DNA of 64,000 nt from Bacteroidales bacterium UBA5429 (GCA_002427605.1 DIRT01000023.1:39331-103330); one strand, 5' to 3'. Positions 28,100 to 37,791 are shown, counted from the stretch's first letter. Notes: generated by a model from the letters alone, not told the origin. Program-made: numbers and translations.

Positions 28100-29299
28100 T
28101 TATTGAGTTAATGTAGAGGGGATCCTTCTCCATGACCATTTTTTTGTTACTACACCCTTTTCGATCAGAATCAAACCGGGATTGGAGCGAATAGCATCAC
28201 GAGTCATAAAAGGACCCTTAACCGGATCTATTAGATTCTGGTAGATCGGGAAGGTGAGTTGATATTTAGAAATAAAAGAAACTATCTCGTCATAATTATC
28301 ATTGGTAACAGCAACAAAAGGAATTCCTGCTTCCTGACAAGCTGCAACCAAAGATTGTAAAGCTTTACCCTTCATTGCTCTGGATTTGGCATCATCCAAA
28401 TTATGAATAAAAAGGAGGAATAGTTTTTCCTGATCCGGATTAATGTAGTTAGGTGCATGATCTCTTCCCATACTATCCAACATATTAAAGCCGCTAATTT
28501 CGGCTTCAATCGCAGGAGCTACAATTGAGTCAATCCGATCTACATATTCGTATTCTTCATAAAAATTAGGTTTCTCATCCATTATGCTACCCATCTGCTC
28601 TTCTGTCAACCTAATCTGATCATTGGGATCAGCATTGTTTTGATAGATAAAGAGCATCTCCTTTTTAGCCGGCATGTCAATAAAAGTATTCACGACTTGA
28701 TCCCCAACTCTCCAATTGGAATAATCCACAGGTGGAAGGAATACCAAAGAGTAAATCTGAACCGCAACTACTATAGCCAATCCCACACAAGTTAGAAGAA
28801 ACTTACCTAAAGCAGAAGCTTTCATTTCCGGTATTTTCTTGTAGTTCAAGTAGATAATGATTGTTGGAATAATAATCACTACATTTTTAAGGAAGGTCTC
28901 CAAATTACTCATAGCAATTGCCTGTCCGAAACAGCCGCAATCTTTCACCACTCCAAAATTATAACCATAATTTACTTCCAGGTGTTCTGCTACTGCAAGC
29001 CATAGGGTCAGGAAGAAGAAGAAAACCATAAAGAGCAGATAGCCTAAAGCTGTCCATCTCACCTGAATCCGGAAAAGCAGCATAAAACCTAAAAGAAACT
29101 CTGCAATAACCGGAATAAAACCTATATAAAATGATGCCTGATGCAAAAAGGTGATTCCAAAAGAGTTAAAATACTCATCCATCTTGATTCCCCAGTTGAT
29201 TGGGTCAATCGCTTTAGTCATTCCGGAAAATAGGAACAATAGCGCTAAAGCTACTCTCAAAACCATAATCCAAATGGGTTCCCGATTTTTATTTCTCAT
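28100..29299 (-). CDS. DoxX/MauE-like membrane protein with thioredoxin-like C-terminus (BT_3928 family)
   Basis: A 399-residue inner-membrane protein. Four or five N-terminal helices (first at residues 11-28) hold a DoxX-type FSGMTKAIDPINW and a cysteine motif DCGCFGQA like that of MauE, a helper of disulfide chemistry. After the last helix (about 165-185) comes a ~200-residue periplasmic part whose end (LVAACQEAGIPFVAVTND, then PFMTRDAIRSNPGLILIEKG) resembles a thioredoxin-fold tail without a CxxC pair. The family is conserved in Bacteroidota next to DUF1599, as here (12 nt apart). The physiological substrate is unknown. Confidence 0.8.
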   Translation of the reverse strand: MRNKNREPIWIMVLRVALALLFLFSGMTKAIDPINWGIKMDEYFNSFGITFLHQASFYIGFIPVIAEFLLGFMLLFRIQVRWTALGYLLFMVFFFFLTLWLAVAEHLEVNYGYNFGVVKDCGCFGQAIAMSNLETFLKNVVIIIPTIIIYLNYKKIPEMKASALGKFLLTCVGLAIVVAVQIYSLVFLPPVDYSNWRVGDQVVNTFIDMPAKKEMLFIYQNNADPNDQIRLTEEQMGSIMDEKPNFYEEYEYVDRIDSIVAPAIEAEISGFNMLDSMGRDHAPNYINPDQEKLFLLFIHNLDDAKSRAMKGKALQSLVAACQEAGIPFVAVTNDNYDEIVSFISKYQLTFPIYQNLIDPVKGPFMTRDAIRSNPGLILIEKGVVTKKWSWRRIPSTLTQ

Positions 29300-29311
29300 A
29301 TTCTCTATTTT

Positions 29312-29854
29312 TTATAAAGTTAATTTAATCATAGCAAAAACTGCGTAGTTAATCATATCATAATAATTGGCAGCAATACCCTCAGAAACTAAAGTTTTTC
29401 CTTCATTATCCTCTATCTGCTTAACTCTCAATAACTTCATAAGTATAATGTCAGTCAACGAACTCACTCTCATCTGTCGCCAAGCTTCATCATAATCATG
29501 ATTTTTATTCAACATCAAGGATTGAGCCTCCTGAATATAATGATCATAGAGTGATAAGATGTGTTCTGCTGTTTCATTCTCTTCAGGAGCATTGAGTACT
29601 CCCTTTTCCAGTTGAATCAATGCCATCACACAATAGTTGATGATGCCAATCCATTCGGGAATCACTCCCTCTTCTACCTTAGCAACTCCTTTCTCTTCAA
29701 TAGAGCGAATTCGTTGTGCTTTGATAAAAATCTGATCGGTGAGTGATGGGGTGCGCAAAACACGCCATGCTGTTCCATAGTCTTTGGCTTTCTTTTCAAA
29801 AAGTTCCCGACAGCGGGTTACTACCTGATTATACTCTTCTATTGTTTGATTCAT
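29312..29854 (-). CDS. DUF1599 family protein (two-repeat)
   Basis: A 180-residue cytoplasmic protein made of two similar halves: KKAKDYGTAWRVLRTPSLTD (from about residue 21) and LNKNHDYDEAWRQMRVSSLTD (from about 113), each followed by an I-x-K-R-x-R-x-IE helix. This duplication defines DUF1599, annotated as a nucleotide-modification-associated domain. Function unproven. It is paired with the DoxX-like gene downstream, a conserved Bacteroidota neighbourhood. Both repeats look intact. Confidence 0.83.
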   Translation of the reverse strand: MNQTIEEYNQVVTRCRELFEKKAKDYGTAWRVLRTPSLTDQIFIKAQRIRSIEEKGVAKVEEGVIPEWIGIINYCVMALIQLEKGVLNAPEENETAEHILSLYDHYIQEAQSLMLNKNHDYDEAWRQMRVSSLTDIILMKLLRVKQIEDNEGKTLVSEGIAANYYDMINYAVFAMIKLTL

Positions 29855-29873
29855 CTTTACTAACTAACTATTT

Positions 29874-32800
29874 CTATTTTTTTATCACCTTTTGTACTTG
29901 TTGTGTTTGATCTACAGCTTTAATCGTTAAAAAGTAAACTCCTGTAGCTAATCTTGAAATATCAATTATAGTTTCTTGAACTCCGTCACAATCTGTTACA
30001 AAAAGAGTTCTTCCACTAATATCGGTACATTGAATTGTTTCTATCAACTTTTCAGATTCGATAGTTAAAACATCCTGTGTAGGGATAGGATATACGTTAC
30101 AATTCAAATCATAATTTTGACAAACTCCCATTGATATTTCTTCAAAAACAACTGATAATGGATACTCAATATCTATATCATCATAAACAATCTTTAAGAC
30201 AAAATCAACCGGTGCAAGAATCACTCCTCTGGCGTTGGATTTAACAGTAAAATCTACATTAGCTGTTGCTTGTGATTCCAGATCCGATAGTTGTTGTGAT
30301 GCACCCTGGATTATCTCTACATCCGGATGATGAGTTGTTAGAGTTACTTGTGGTGTATGTGCTGTATAAACAGATACATTTTTAATCTGTACGCTCAATT
30401 GTGCCGGAACAGCCACTGGAATTCTATTAACAGGAACTCCACCAACACTCCAATCATGAGAAGTCATCTCCAAGATTGGAAGATCCTCTTCTATAATATT
30501 TCCGGCAGCCGGGAACACAATATTATCTATCCAAACACAATCGGAACCGTTGCTCACAGAAACATCTTTTTTGTACTCAAATTTATATACGTGTGTACCG
30601 GCGGTTACAGGGAAAGAGGACATTTGATAGCTTTGATTTCCTGAAACTTCTTCCTTAGCCTCCCCATCAATATAAAAAGTAAATTTATCATAATTTGCTT
30701 CTGAAGAAACTCTGCGGTAATAGCTAATATTGCCATCTGCATGAGCTTGCATTGTAATTTGAAGCACAGATGAACTATTGTTGGATAAACCTGTTTTTGA
30801 TTTTGCTGCATAAGTTCCCGCGTACACATTGGCAGATACGATCTCCCAGGGATTATAAGTATTGACCCAGGGGAATTTAGTAAAATCTCCGGTTTCAAAA
30901 TCTTCACATACCAAACCAATAGGTATATGTAGTGTTTGAACTACTTCAAACTCTCCTTTGTAAAACTTGAAATGAAGTGGTACTAAATCACCCGCTTCCA
31001 AATTTTCTCCTAAAGTAACTTTATAAGTGACAGTCACAATTTGATCCGAAGTAATTGATTCAATCCACTGTACGTCATCCTCTACTACAGCTTGAGATGT
31101 GAAAGAGATTAAATTTGACCTCAATCCAAACAGGGTGCCCTTACCGACATTTTTTACTTTCACCTTTACATTCACTTCTTCTCCTGCATCAAACAACTGA
31201 TTTCCATTGCCGGTTAACTCAGCAAACTCTACTGAATGATACTCTAACTCGGGTGACAATAGCTGTAACACCACTTTCTTTAAGCTATTATTATCGGAAG
31301 AGTGTACATTTACCTGTAGTTCAGCAGTAGTTCTATTGGGGAAGTTCTGGGTTACCTGGAAAGAAAGCATCTCAGAGAGATCTATATCCCCCCCTTGATT
31401 TAAATTCCCAACATAAACAGAGTCATTGATTATGTTAATATAAGGAGAATTGGTGGACAAAGTTGCATAAACACCGCTTGCATTGGCAACACCTAAGTTG
31501 GAAAGAACCAGGTTAAGTCCCATCACAGAATTAATATAAGGTTGATAACCGGGCATCAAAGCAGCAGTAGATGCCACTACATAGGCACCTGATGGCACAA
31601 TCACATTGATAGTCTCAAAATATTGTTGATAATTTTGCCCCCACGCTGCCAACTCATATTCTCCGGGTTCGGTCAATGGATCAAACGTCAAAGTTACAGA
31701 ACCGGTAGCATCGGCAAAGTTCGCTCCAATTAAAACGCCCTCTTTAACTAACGCCACATACGCATAAGGCGCAGCTGTCAAAGAGATACTATTAGCACCC
31801 ACAGTCAGAACCGCCGGAGCTGAAACATCCATTTCATCAGCTTGAGTGAGATAAGTAATCACTGAAGGGTCACCAAATAGATGATACACTTCCCAATAAT
31901 ATTTCTTAGTAGATGCTGAAGATGAAGAGGATTGTACACCTAAGTTCCCTGCGTGACAAATTGCCATATTGGAAACCATCCACTCACTATGAGCCTCATT
32001 GTGAGTGTGGAAAAGACGGTCATAAGCCCCCAAATTATTCGATTGATAAACAGGATTTGCTGTAACGGAAGATCTGTAGCCTACAGACCAATAAAAGTCC
32101 TCATTCCAATAGGTATTGTTGGATGCTCCAATATAAGCAACAGCCCCTTTCTTATCCGCTCTCAATAATGCTTCTCCGAAACAAACTGAATTATCAAACA
32201 TACCTGATTGACAACAGTTACCAATTATCAATCCATACTTACCTTCATTATTCATAGCGGGCACATGGTGATTCTCAAAAGAAGGATCACCCCAGCCTGT
32301 AGGACCACAGTGGGCAGAATAGTTTGCATAACCAACACCATTTCCAATTTGCTGACGAATCAACGCCGCTTGCGAAGAGCAAGGATGGAGGTGTTTATAA
32401 ATATTGGAATAACCATATCCGGTATTAACGTAGTTATCAGTTAAATAGTTCACTTGTCCGTTAGCATGAGTTGGCGACCAGTAGCTATCATATCCGGCAA
32501 CCAAAACTGCATCATCTAGATAGGAAGGATCCGGCATAGTGTACATTTCATACATTAAAGTCTTCTCCAATTGAGGTGCCAGTTCATTAGCATTAGTGGC
32601 AGAAAAACGACCATAATAGGCATCGGGTAGATGGTCACCTGTAGTGAAAGTCACATAGTAAAGGTCGGTTACGTGACTACCTTCCGTACCGGAAAATGTA
32701 GGAACCTGTGCGACATCACCTACAAAAAGAACAAAGGTAGGAGCAGGATTGCTTTCCGTAGCATTATCATATTGTGCTTTCAAATAGTTTTTGATGGTTG

Positions 32801-33635
32801 TAGTTGTTGAACCCACACTCGGATTATTAGTCAACGCCAAATCCACAATAAATCCTTTGCGCTTTTTCCATTCAATAAATGGTGCCAATTGTGTCTCAAA
32901 CATAGGATGGGAAACAATCACCATTTTAATCGGGTTATGGTTCCACTCTGCACGTTGCGGTTCAGCCGGATTGACCAAAAGAGATTTGGGAACGCTCATC
33001 ATAGGCGAATTGTAAAGTTGCTTCATAGCAGCAGTTTCTCCCAGTCTGGGGTTCACAAAACGAATCTCCACATCTACAGACTGATACACTTTAAGCTGCT
33101 GTGTAACAGGATTATAACTAACAGGAGAAAAAGTCAATTCTGCTAAATTTTGATCTCTCATTTGACCTATCGGATTCACTGTTACCAAAGGAGCAGCAGC
33201 AAAAAACTGATCCTGTTGATAGGTTTGAGTATTTTTAATCAAGTCAATAGGACCTTCATATGATTTTTCGTAAGAAGGTTGTGCAGGGAAAACAGGATAG
33301 CTGATATTCAAATCCGCTGCATCATAGATTACAAAATCTCCTGGTGTAACATGTAATTCAATATCATCACAAAGAGGAATCTCTACTAATTTCACTAAAG
33401 TTGGTAACTCAGGATCCCCAACCTGTACTGAAGAGTGAAACTGGTCCATCACTAAACGGGAAAAATAACCCGCATCCGTTTTCACTTCAACGCTGGTTAA
33501 CGTTGTACTATTCAGCCTCAACTCAATCTTTTCACTATCATTTTGCATTAAGCGATAAGCCTGTTGGGCTTGCAAACCGACTGATAATGCAATGAGCAAA
33601 ATCAGCAACATCGATGTTTTGAATTCTATTTTCAT
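29874..33635 (-). CDS. Gingipain-family (C25) cysteine protease with type A T9SS sorting domain
   Basis: A 1,253-residue secreted protease. Signal peptide (residues 1-23, ending GLQAQ), C25 propeptide (about 30-220), and catalytic domain (about 235-590). The His of ANYSAHCGPTGW (His442) and the Cys of GNCCQSGMF (Cys475, aligned with gingipain VACVNGDF) are in place. Ig-like modules follow, then a jelly-roll-like module (about 915-1065, CEDFETGDFTKFPW ... CVWIDNIVFPA), another beta domain, and a C-terminal type A sorting domain (NVYPIPTQDVLTIES ... GVYFLTIKA). It should be exported by the T9SS and displayed or released. Substrate specificity cannot be inferred. The jelly-roll module has a counterpart in the papain-like protease at 57 kb. 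Confidence 0.92.
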   Translation of the reverse strand: MKIEFKTSMLLILLIALSVGLQAQQAYRLMQNDSEKIELRLNSTTLTSVEVKTDAGYFSRLVMDQFHSSVQVGDPELPTLVKLVEIPLCDDIELHVTPGDFVIYDAADLNISYPVFPAQPSYEKSYEGPIDLIKNTQTYQQDQFFAAAPLVTVNPIGQMRDQNLAELTFSPVSYNPVTQQLKVYQSVDVEIRFVNPRLGETAAMKQLYNSPMMSVPKSLLVNPAEPQRAEWNHNPIKMVIVSHPMFETQLAPFIEWKKRKGFIVDLALTNNPSVGSTTTTIKNYLKAQYDNATESNPAPTFVLFVGDVAQVPTFSGTEGSHVTDLYYVTFTTGDHLPDAYYGRFSATNANELAPQLEKTLMYEMYTMPDPSYLDDAVLVAGYDSYWSPTHANGQVNYLTDNYVNTGYGYSNIYKHLHPCSSQAALIRQQIGNGVGYANYSAHCGPTGWGDPSFENHHVPAMNNEGKYGLIIGNCCQSGMFDNSVCFGEALLRADKKGAVAYIGASNNTYWNEDFYWSVGYRSSVTANPVYQSNNLGAYDRLFHTHNEAHSEWMVSNMAICHAGNLGVQSSSSSASTKKYYWEVYHLFGDPSVITYLTQADEMDVSAPAVLTVGANSISLTAAPYAYVALVKEGVLIGANFADATGSVTLTFDPLTEPGEYELAAWGQNYQQYFETINVIVPSGAYVVASTAALMPGYQPYINSVMGLNLVLSNLGVANASGVYATLSTNSPYINIINDSVYVGNLNQGGDIDLSEMLSFQVTQNFPNRTTAELQVNVHSSDNNSLKKVVLQLLSPELEYHSVEFAELTGNGNQLFDAGEEVNVKVKVKNVGKGTLFGLRSNLISFTSQAVVEDDVQWIESITSDQIVTVTYKVTLGENLEAGDLVPLHFKFYKGEFEVVQTLHIPIGLVCEDFETGDFTKFPWVNTYNPWEIVSANVYAGTYAAKSKTGLSNNSSSVLQITMQAHADGNISYYRRVSSEANYDKFTFYIDGEAKEEVSGNQSYQMSSFPVTAGTHVYKFEYKKDVSVSNGSDCVWIDNIVFPAAGNIIEEDLPILEMTSHDWSVGGVPVNRIPVAVPAQLSVQIKNVSVYTAHTPQVTLTTHHPDVEIIQGASQQLSDLESQATANVDFTVKSNARGVILAPVDFVLKIVYDDIDIEYPLSVVFEEISMGVCQNYDLNCNVYPIPTQDVLTIESEKLIETIQCTDISGRTLFVTDCDGVQETIIDISRLATGVYFLTIKAVDQTQQVQKVIKK

Positions 33636-33729
33636 TCTATATATTTTTTATTATTATTAAAGAACAATTCAACCCGCGAAGATATAGAAAAAAACCATAC
33701 ATCTTATTTCTCTTTTTATAAAAAAGAAA

Positions 33730-33757
33730 AAAGGGGGGATGCCAAGCCTCCTCCCTT
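33730..33757 (-). terminator. Intrinsic terminator after lipoprotein array copy 4 (pseudogene)
   Basis: Minus-strand hairpin with arms AAAGGGAGGA and TCCCCCCTTT, one A-C mismatch, followed by T residues. It parallels the perfect hairpins after the intact copies (35749-35778, 36786-36812). Confidence 0.7.
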
Positions 33758-33787
33758 TAGTTTTTTCATCGCTCTCAATCGGAAAGA

Positions 33788-34695
33788 TTATTGATATAAT
33801 ATGCGATAAATTGTTTCCTCATGACGATCTCCAACAATCATATTACTTTGGATTGTTATCGGATAATGATCATCATAAGTGTAAGTATAGGTGGTTATTG
33901 CCTGGTAAAATTCATAAGTTACTTTTCTAGGATTATTTTTACTAAATAGAAAAACATCAAGATCTGTATCAATTACAGAAAATGGAAAAGGAGCATACAA
34001 AACAGTAGCAAATGGAAAAAAATTATACATAACATTGAAACACTTATCATACCCTTCTAAAGTAAAAAAAGGTCCGGAAGGTTGACTAATTGATATAAGA
34101 TTCTCCCCTTCATATAAAAAATCAAAAAAGTGAGTAAACGTATCAACTTGGTTAACTAACTTTTCAGCACCTATTAAACTTTTTTCTATCATACTGATTG
34201 CATCTTTACCAACACCGTATGAATTATAACGGTTAACTATGACATTAGTTATCTTGTCTCCTTGGTACAGGAATCTACACTCAGCTGAAATATCACCGGT
34301 AGGTTTATAATAGTTTATCTTTTCAAATTTCTTACCAATGTAAAAATACTCAGTATGATATCCCAATTGACCTTCACCCACAACTTTAACTAATCTATCC
34401 CCTTCGTAAATAAACTCATTCTTGGCTTTAAACCTTCCCTCTTCATAATAGGTAATAAATCCCAATTTATTACCCTCCCATTCCCAATCTTGAAGTAAAT
34501 ACTCCTGTTCTCCCTCCTTTTGCACATAGATTTTTGAGATCTTTTTCCTAGGATTATAAACACCTGCTACCGTCTCTTCCGGAACATTCGGAATATTTGG
34601 ATCATTCGGTTCCTCCGGCTCCCATCACGAAGTAAACGAAATCGAAACTACTGCGAATGCTAAAATCGCTAATAAAAACCGGTTAACTTTTTCAT
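33788..34695 (-). pseudogene. Tandem-array lipoprotein, decayed copy (frameshift and lost lipobox Cys)
   Basis: An open frame of 245 residues (33788-34525) lacks a start. Upstream, ATGAAAAAGTTAACC at 34695 matches the start of the sister genes. A one-base loss in the following G/T run (GGTTTTT against GTTTTTTT) puts the signal peptide out of frame. Read in the other frame it continues FLLAILAFAVVSISFTS and then TGA exactly where the paralogues have the lipobox cysteine codon TGC. The rest resembles the family: the W-x-W-x-GNKL segment, YEGDRLVKV, then the repeated Y-F-Y units and KNNPRKVTYEF. No acylated product can be made as it stands. Confidence 0.85.
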
Positions 34696-34718
34696 ATTTT
34701 TCATTTTTTGATTTAAAA

Positions 34719-35627
34719 CTACTTGTATTCGAAACGTGTTGTGAACGTAAATTCATAGTTAAAATCGTTCCCTTCATTATGAACCACATGAGATTGGATT
34801 GTTAGAGGAAATTTACCATCATAAGTGTAAGTATTGGTGGTAACACGCTCAAAGGTTGATCCATCCCGTAAAATTGATTTCCCTGGATTATTCTTACTAA
34901 ATATGGAGGTATCATACGTTAGTTCATAAACACGTAATGGGTAAAAATTGAAGTAAATATTAGTGCGAGCATCGTAATTTGAAAAAGTTAGAGTATACTC
35001 TCCATCAGTTATCAATGAAATATTATCCCCTTCATAAGAAAAATTCATAACGAAGGAGTCCTTAGATTGAGTAGCTATTTTTTTTGAAACTATTTTCACT
35101 CCCTCTTTAGATATTAATTTACCCACAAATCCTCTTTCAATCATGCGAATTACACTTTTGTCCATATCATCATAAAAATGAAATGTAATTGCAGAAACTT
35201 TTTCCTTATTATATTGAAATACCAGTTCAAGTTCAAGAATACCTGCGGGATTATAAAATTTAATTTTATCAAATTTCTTATCAAGATAAGAATACTCTAC
35301 ATAGTACCCTGAATCACATTGAATTTTAACTAACCTATCACCCTCATAAATGTACTCTTCCTTACCATCAACTTCACCATCAGACCAATAATAAGTGATT
35401 GAAGCCACCTTACTTCCATCCCATTCCCAATCTTCAACTAATCTCTCAACATTCTCCTCCCACCATTCATCACCATTTGTCACAACCACTGTATTTACTT
35501 CAAATATCTTAGAGATCTTTTTCTTAGGTTTATAAACACCAGGCTCCTCCTTATCGCATGAGGTGAACGAAATTGAAACTATTACAGCAGCTATAACAGT
35601 CAATAAAAAAACGGTTAACTTTTTCAT
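34719..35627 (-). CDS. Surface lipoprotein, tandem family member
   Basis: A 302-residue lipoprotein starting MKKLTVFLLTVIAA (the frame is open three codons earlier), with lipobox ISFTSC and the residues DKEEPG after the Cys. That acidic stretch resembles the Bacteroidota lipoprotein surface-export signal, so the cell surface is inferred. The mature part repeats beta units: WDGSKVASITYYWSDGE, YEGDRLVKIQ, YYVEYSYLDKKFDKIKFY, FQYNKEKVSAIT, then NFSYEGDNISLITD and FSKNNPGKS. The repeated Tyr-Asp/Glu-Gly-Asp pattern is reminiscent of YD repeats. Function unknown. The next gene starts 24 nt after this stop, with no terminator between them. Confidence 0.8.
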   Translation of the reverse strand: MKKLTVFLLTVIAAVIVSISFTSCDKEEPGVYKPKKKISKIFEVNTVVVTNGDEWWEENVERLVEDWEWDGSKVASITYYWSDGEVDGKEEYIYEGDRLVKIQCDSGYYVEYSYLDKKFDKIKFYNPAGILELELVFQYNKEKVSAITFHFYDDMDKSVIRMIERGFVGKLISKEGVKIVSKKIATQSKDSFVMNFSYEGDNISLITDGEYTLTFSNYDARTNIYFNFYPLRVYELTYDTSIFSKNNPGKSILRDGSTFERVTTNTYTYDGKFPLTIQSHVVHNEGNDFNYEFTFTTRFEYK

Positions 35628-35715
35628 ATTTTGCATTTTTGAATTGTAGAACTTCCGAACCGATTGAGCTAAGAGATTGAAATCCGCTCAAATCTCTTAA
35701 CGCAATATCAACAGT

Positions 35716-35724
35716 GCAAATATA
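35716..35724 (-). promoter_or_regulatory. -7 promoter element for the 34.7-35.6 kb lipoprotein gene
   Basis: Minus-strand TATATTTGC, an exact TAnnTTTGC match, about 90 nt before the start codon. Confidence 0.55.
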
Positions 35725-35748
35725 TATAAATTTTTGTTATAAAACAAC

Positions 35749-35778
35749 AAAGGAGGAATACCTTAGCATCCCCCCTTT
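35749..35778 (-). terminator. Intrinsic terminator after the 35.8-36.7 kb lipoprotein gene
   Basis: Minus-strand stem AAAGGGGGGA / TTCCTCCTTT pairs over ten positions counting G-U pairs, with loop TGCTAAGGTA. It lies 27 nt downstream of the stop codon. Confidence 0.8.
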
Positions 35779-35805
35779 TTTTATTTCATTCTAAAAAGAA
35801 AAAAA

Positions 35806-36657
35806 TTACTTATATATGATACGAGTTATCGATGCATAACTTTCATCTTCAAAAACCGTGTTAGACTGGATGGTTGCGGGAAAATCTCCATCATATGTGT
35901 AAATATAGGTAGTAGTAATATTAAACGACCCAACTGTAAAAACTGCTTTCCCGGGATTATTTTTGCTTAACATTAAACATTCCACTTCTTCGTTGTAAGC
36001 AGAGAATGGAAGGAAGTTATATAGAATATTGGAATGGGTATCGTAATTTGAAAAGGTCAAAGATTCATCTTCCACTACAATTGATGTAAGATTATCTCCA
36101 TCATAAGAAAGATTGATCACAAAAGTTTCTTTAGAATGGCTATCCACTTTTTCAGCCACCATTTTCATTCCTTCTTTCGACAAAAGCTGACCTACATATC
36201 CTCTATTCATCATGTCGGTGATATTTTTAAAATCATCATTAGCCTGAAGTGTAATCTTGAAAATCTTTTTTCCATCATATTGAAATGTAAATTCAGCCAT
36301 AAGGTCTTTCTCAGGAGTATAATATTTAATCTTGTCAAATTGCTTGCCATTGTATGAATACTCAGCGTAGTAACCGTAATTATCTCTCACTTTAACTACT
36401 CTATCCCCTTCATAGATATACTCATCCATACCCTTAAATTCGCCTTCATCATAAAATGAGACAGAAGCCAATTGATTTCCATTCCACTTCCACTCTTGAG
36501 TTAAGTACTCAGCCTCTCCTACTTCTTGTTCGTACACTTTAGCAACCTTTTTCTTAGGTTTATATACGCCGGCTTCCGGCTCCTCGCATGAAGTAAACGA
36601 AATAGCAACAATTGCTACAGCTAAAATAGTTGATAAGAGAACACTTAATTTTTTCAT
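35806..36657 (-). CDS. Surface lipoprotein, tandem family member
   Basis: A 283-residue lipoprotein (MKKLSVLLSTILAVAIVAIS, lipobox ISFTSC, then EEPEAG). Same architecture as its neighbours: KPKKKVAKVYEQEVGEAEYL, WNGNQLASVSFYDEGE, YEGDRVVKVRDNYGYYAEYS, FQYDGKKIFKIT, SYDGDNLTS, LSKNNPGKAV and a C-terminal YTYDGDFPATIQSN that recurs in all copies. Predicted outer-membrane anchored and surface-exposed. Own promoter-like TATAATTGC (36747-36755, one mismatch) and own terminator, so it is probably monocistronic. Function unknown. Confidence 0.82.
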   Translation of the reverse strand: MKKLSVLLSTILAVAIVAISFTSCEEPEAGVYKPKKKVAKVYEQEVGEAEYLTQEWKWNGNQLASVSFYDEGEFKGMDEYIYEGDRVVKVRDNYGYYAEYSYNGKQFDKIKYYTPEKDLMAEFTFQYDGKKIFKITLQANDDFKNITDMMNRGYVGQLLSKEGMKMVAEKVDSHSKETFVINLSYDGDNLTSIVVEDESLTFSNYDTHSNILYNFLPFSAYNEEVECLMLSKNNPGKAVFTVGSFNITTTYIYTYDGDFPATIQSNTVFEDESYASITRIIYK

Positions 36658-36785
36658 ATTACTATTATTTTAGTGATAAGACTTCTGATTAAAAAAAAGT
36701 TAGGAGATAGAAGTCTTCTGAAATCCCATAACTTAATAATAACGCTGCAATTATATTATTTATTTCTTTATGAAAAAAAATAAAA

Positions 36786-36812
36786 AAGGGGGGATGTCTA
36801 AACTCCCCCCTT
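36786..36812 (-). terminator. Intrinsic terminator after the 36.8-37.7 kb lipoprotein gene
   Basis: Minus-strand stem AAGGGGGGA / TCCCCCCTT, perfect over nine base pairs with loop GTTTAGACA, followed by a long T tract. Confidence 0.85.
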
Positions 36813-36843
36813 CAGTTATGATATCACTCTCAATCGGTAGTGA

Positions 36844-37689
36844 TTAGTTATATACGAAACGAGTTGTTTTTGCTGAACTGGTACCCATAAATGTAGTATT
36901 AGCTTGAATAGTTGCTGGTACATTTCCATCATAAGTATAGATAAAAGTAGTTGGAATATTAATTGAACCCATTTGACTAACTACTTTTCCGGGATTATTT
37001 TTACTGAATATTTGAGAATTAGCGTCAGCTTCATAAGCAGAGAATGGGAAGAAGTTAAACCAAATATTTGAATAGGTATCATAGTCTGAATAAGAGAAAA
37101 CATTGCTTCCTGTAGTCAAAGATGAAATATTATCTCCATCATAAGAAAGGCTCATAACAGTAGTTTCTTTAGATTGATCAGCCATTTTTTCAGCAACTAC
37201 TTTCATTCCTTCTTTAGGTAACATTTTACCGATGAAACCTCTTTCTACCATTTTGATTACATTTTTATCCACAACATAAGATTTAAGAGTAATTACGGAA
37301 ATCTTTTTCCCGTCATATTGGAATGTAATCTCAGCTAAAAGTTCATTAGTAGGATTATAATATTCAATCTTTTCATATTGTTTATCATTATATTCATATT
37401 CCGCATAGTATCCATAATTATCTCTAATTTTTTCTACTCTGTCTCCATCATATGTAAACTCATCTTTACCTCCAAACTCACCATCATAATAATAACTGAT
37501 AGAAGCTACTTTATTTCCATCCCATGTCCACTCTTGAGATAAATACTCAGGTTCTCCTACTTCTTGTTCGTACACTTTAGCAATTTTTTTCTCTGGTTTA
37601 TAAACACCTGCAGGATCTTCACATGAAGTGAACGAAATAGCAATTGCAATAGCTAAAATAGTTGATAAAAAAACACTTAATTTTTTCAT
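36844..37689 (-). CDS. Surface lipoprotein, tandem family member (upstream-most)
   Basis: A 281-residue lipoprotein. The start at MKKLSVFLSTILAIAIA (37689) is preferred over a Met three codons upstream because it matches its sisters. Lipobox ISFTSC, then EDPAG. Mature part: KPEKKIAKVYEQEVGEPEYL, WDGNKVASISYYYDGE, YDGDRVEKIRDNYGYYAEYE, FQYDGKKISVIT, SYDGDNISSL, IFSKNNPGKV and YTYDGNVPATIQAN. It is closest to the 35.8 kb copy by eye (shared VYEQEVGE and DNYGYYAEY). Has its own promoter element and terminator. Function unknown. Confidence 0.82.
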   Translation of the reverse strand: MKKLSVFLSTILAIAIAISFTSCEDPAGVYKPEKKIAKVYEQEVGEPEYLSQEWTWDGNKVASISYYYDGEFGGKDEFTYDGDRVEKIRDNYGYYAEYEYNDKQYEKIEYYNPTNELLAEITFQYDGKKISVITLKSYVVDKNVIKMVERGFIGKMLPKEGMKVVAEKMADQSKETTVMSLSYDGDNISSLTTGSNVFSYSDYDTYSNIWFNFFPFSAYEADANSQIFSKNNPGKVVSQMGSINIPTTFIYTYDGNVPATIQANTTFMGTSSAKTTRFVYN

Positions 37690-37782
37690 AATTTTCATTT
37701 TAATTTTAATTATAAGACTTCCAGTTTATTAAAGTTAAGAGATTGAAGCCTTCTAAGATCCCATAACTTTTAGATTAACGCT

Positions 37783-37791
37783 GCAAAATTA
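37783..37791 (-). promoter_or_regulatory. -7 promoter element for the first lipoprotein gene of the array
   Basis: Minus-strand TAATTTTGC, an exact TAnnTTTGC match, about 95 nt before the ATG. Confidence 0.55.

Larger units (their letters stand above)
33788..37698 (-). repeat. Four-member tandem array of paralogous lipoprotein genes
   Basis: Four head-to-tail genes of about 280-305 codons share signal peptide, lipobox, an N-terminal KPKKKIxKVYE-type segment and YD-like beta units. The copies end at 33788, 34719, 35806 and 36844. Three of the four have their own G/C-rich terminator. The order of decay is clear only for the downstream-most copy. Confidence 0.88.

Noticed and set aside
34620..34650. 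TGA at the lipobox Cys position considered as selenocysteine.
   Set aside because: A nearby frameshift also inactivates the gene, and selenocysteine would not normally be lipid-modified.
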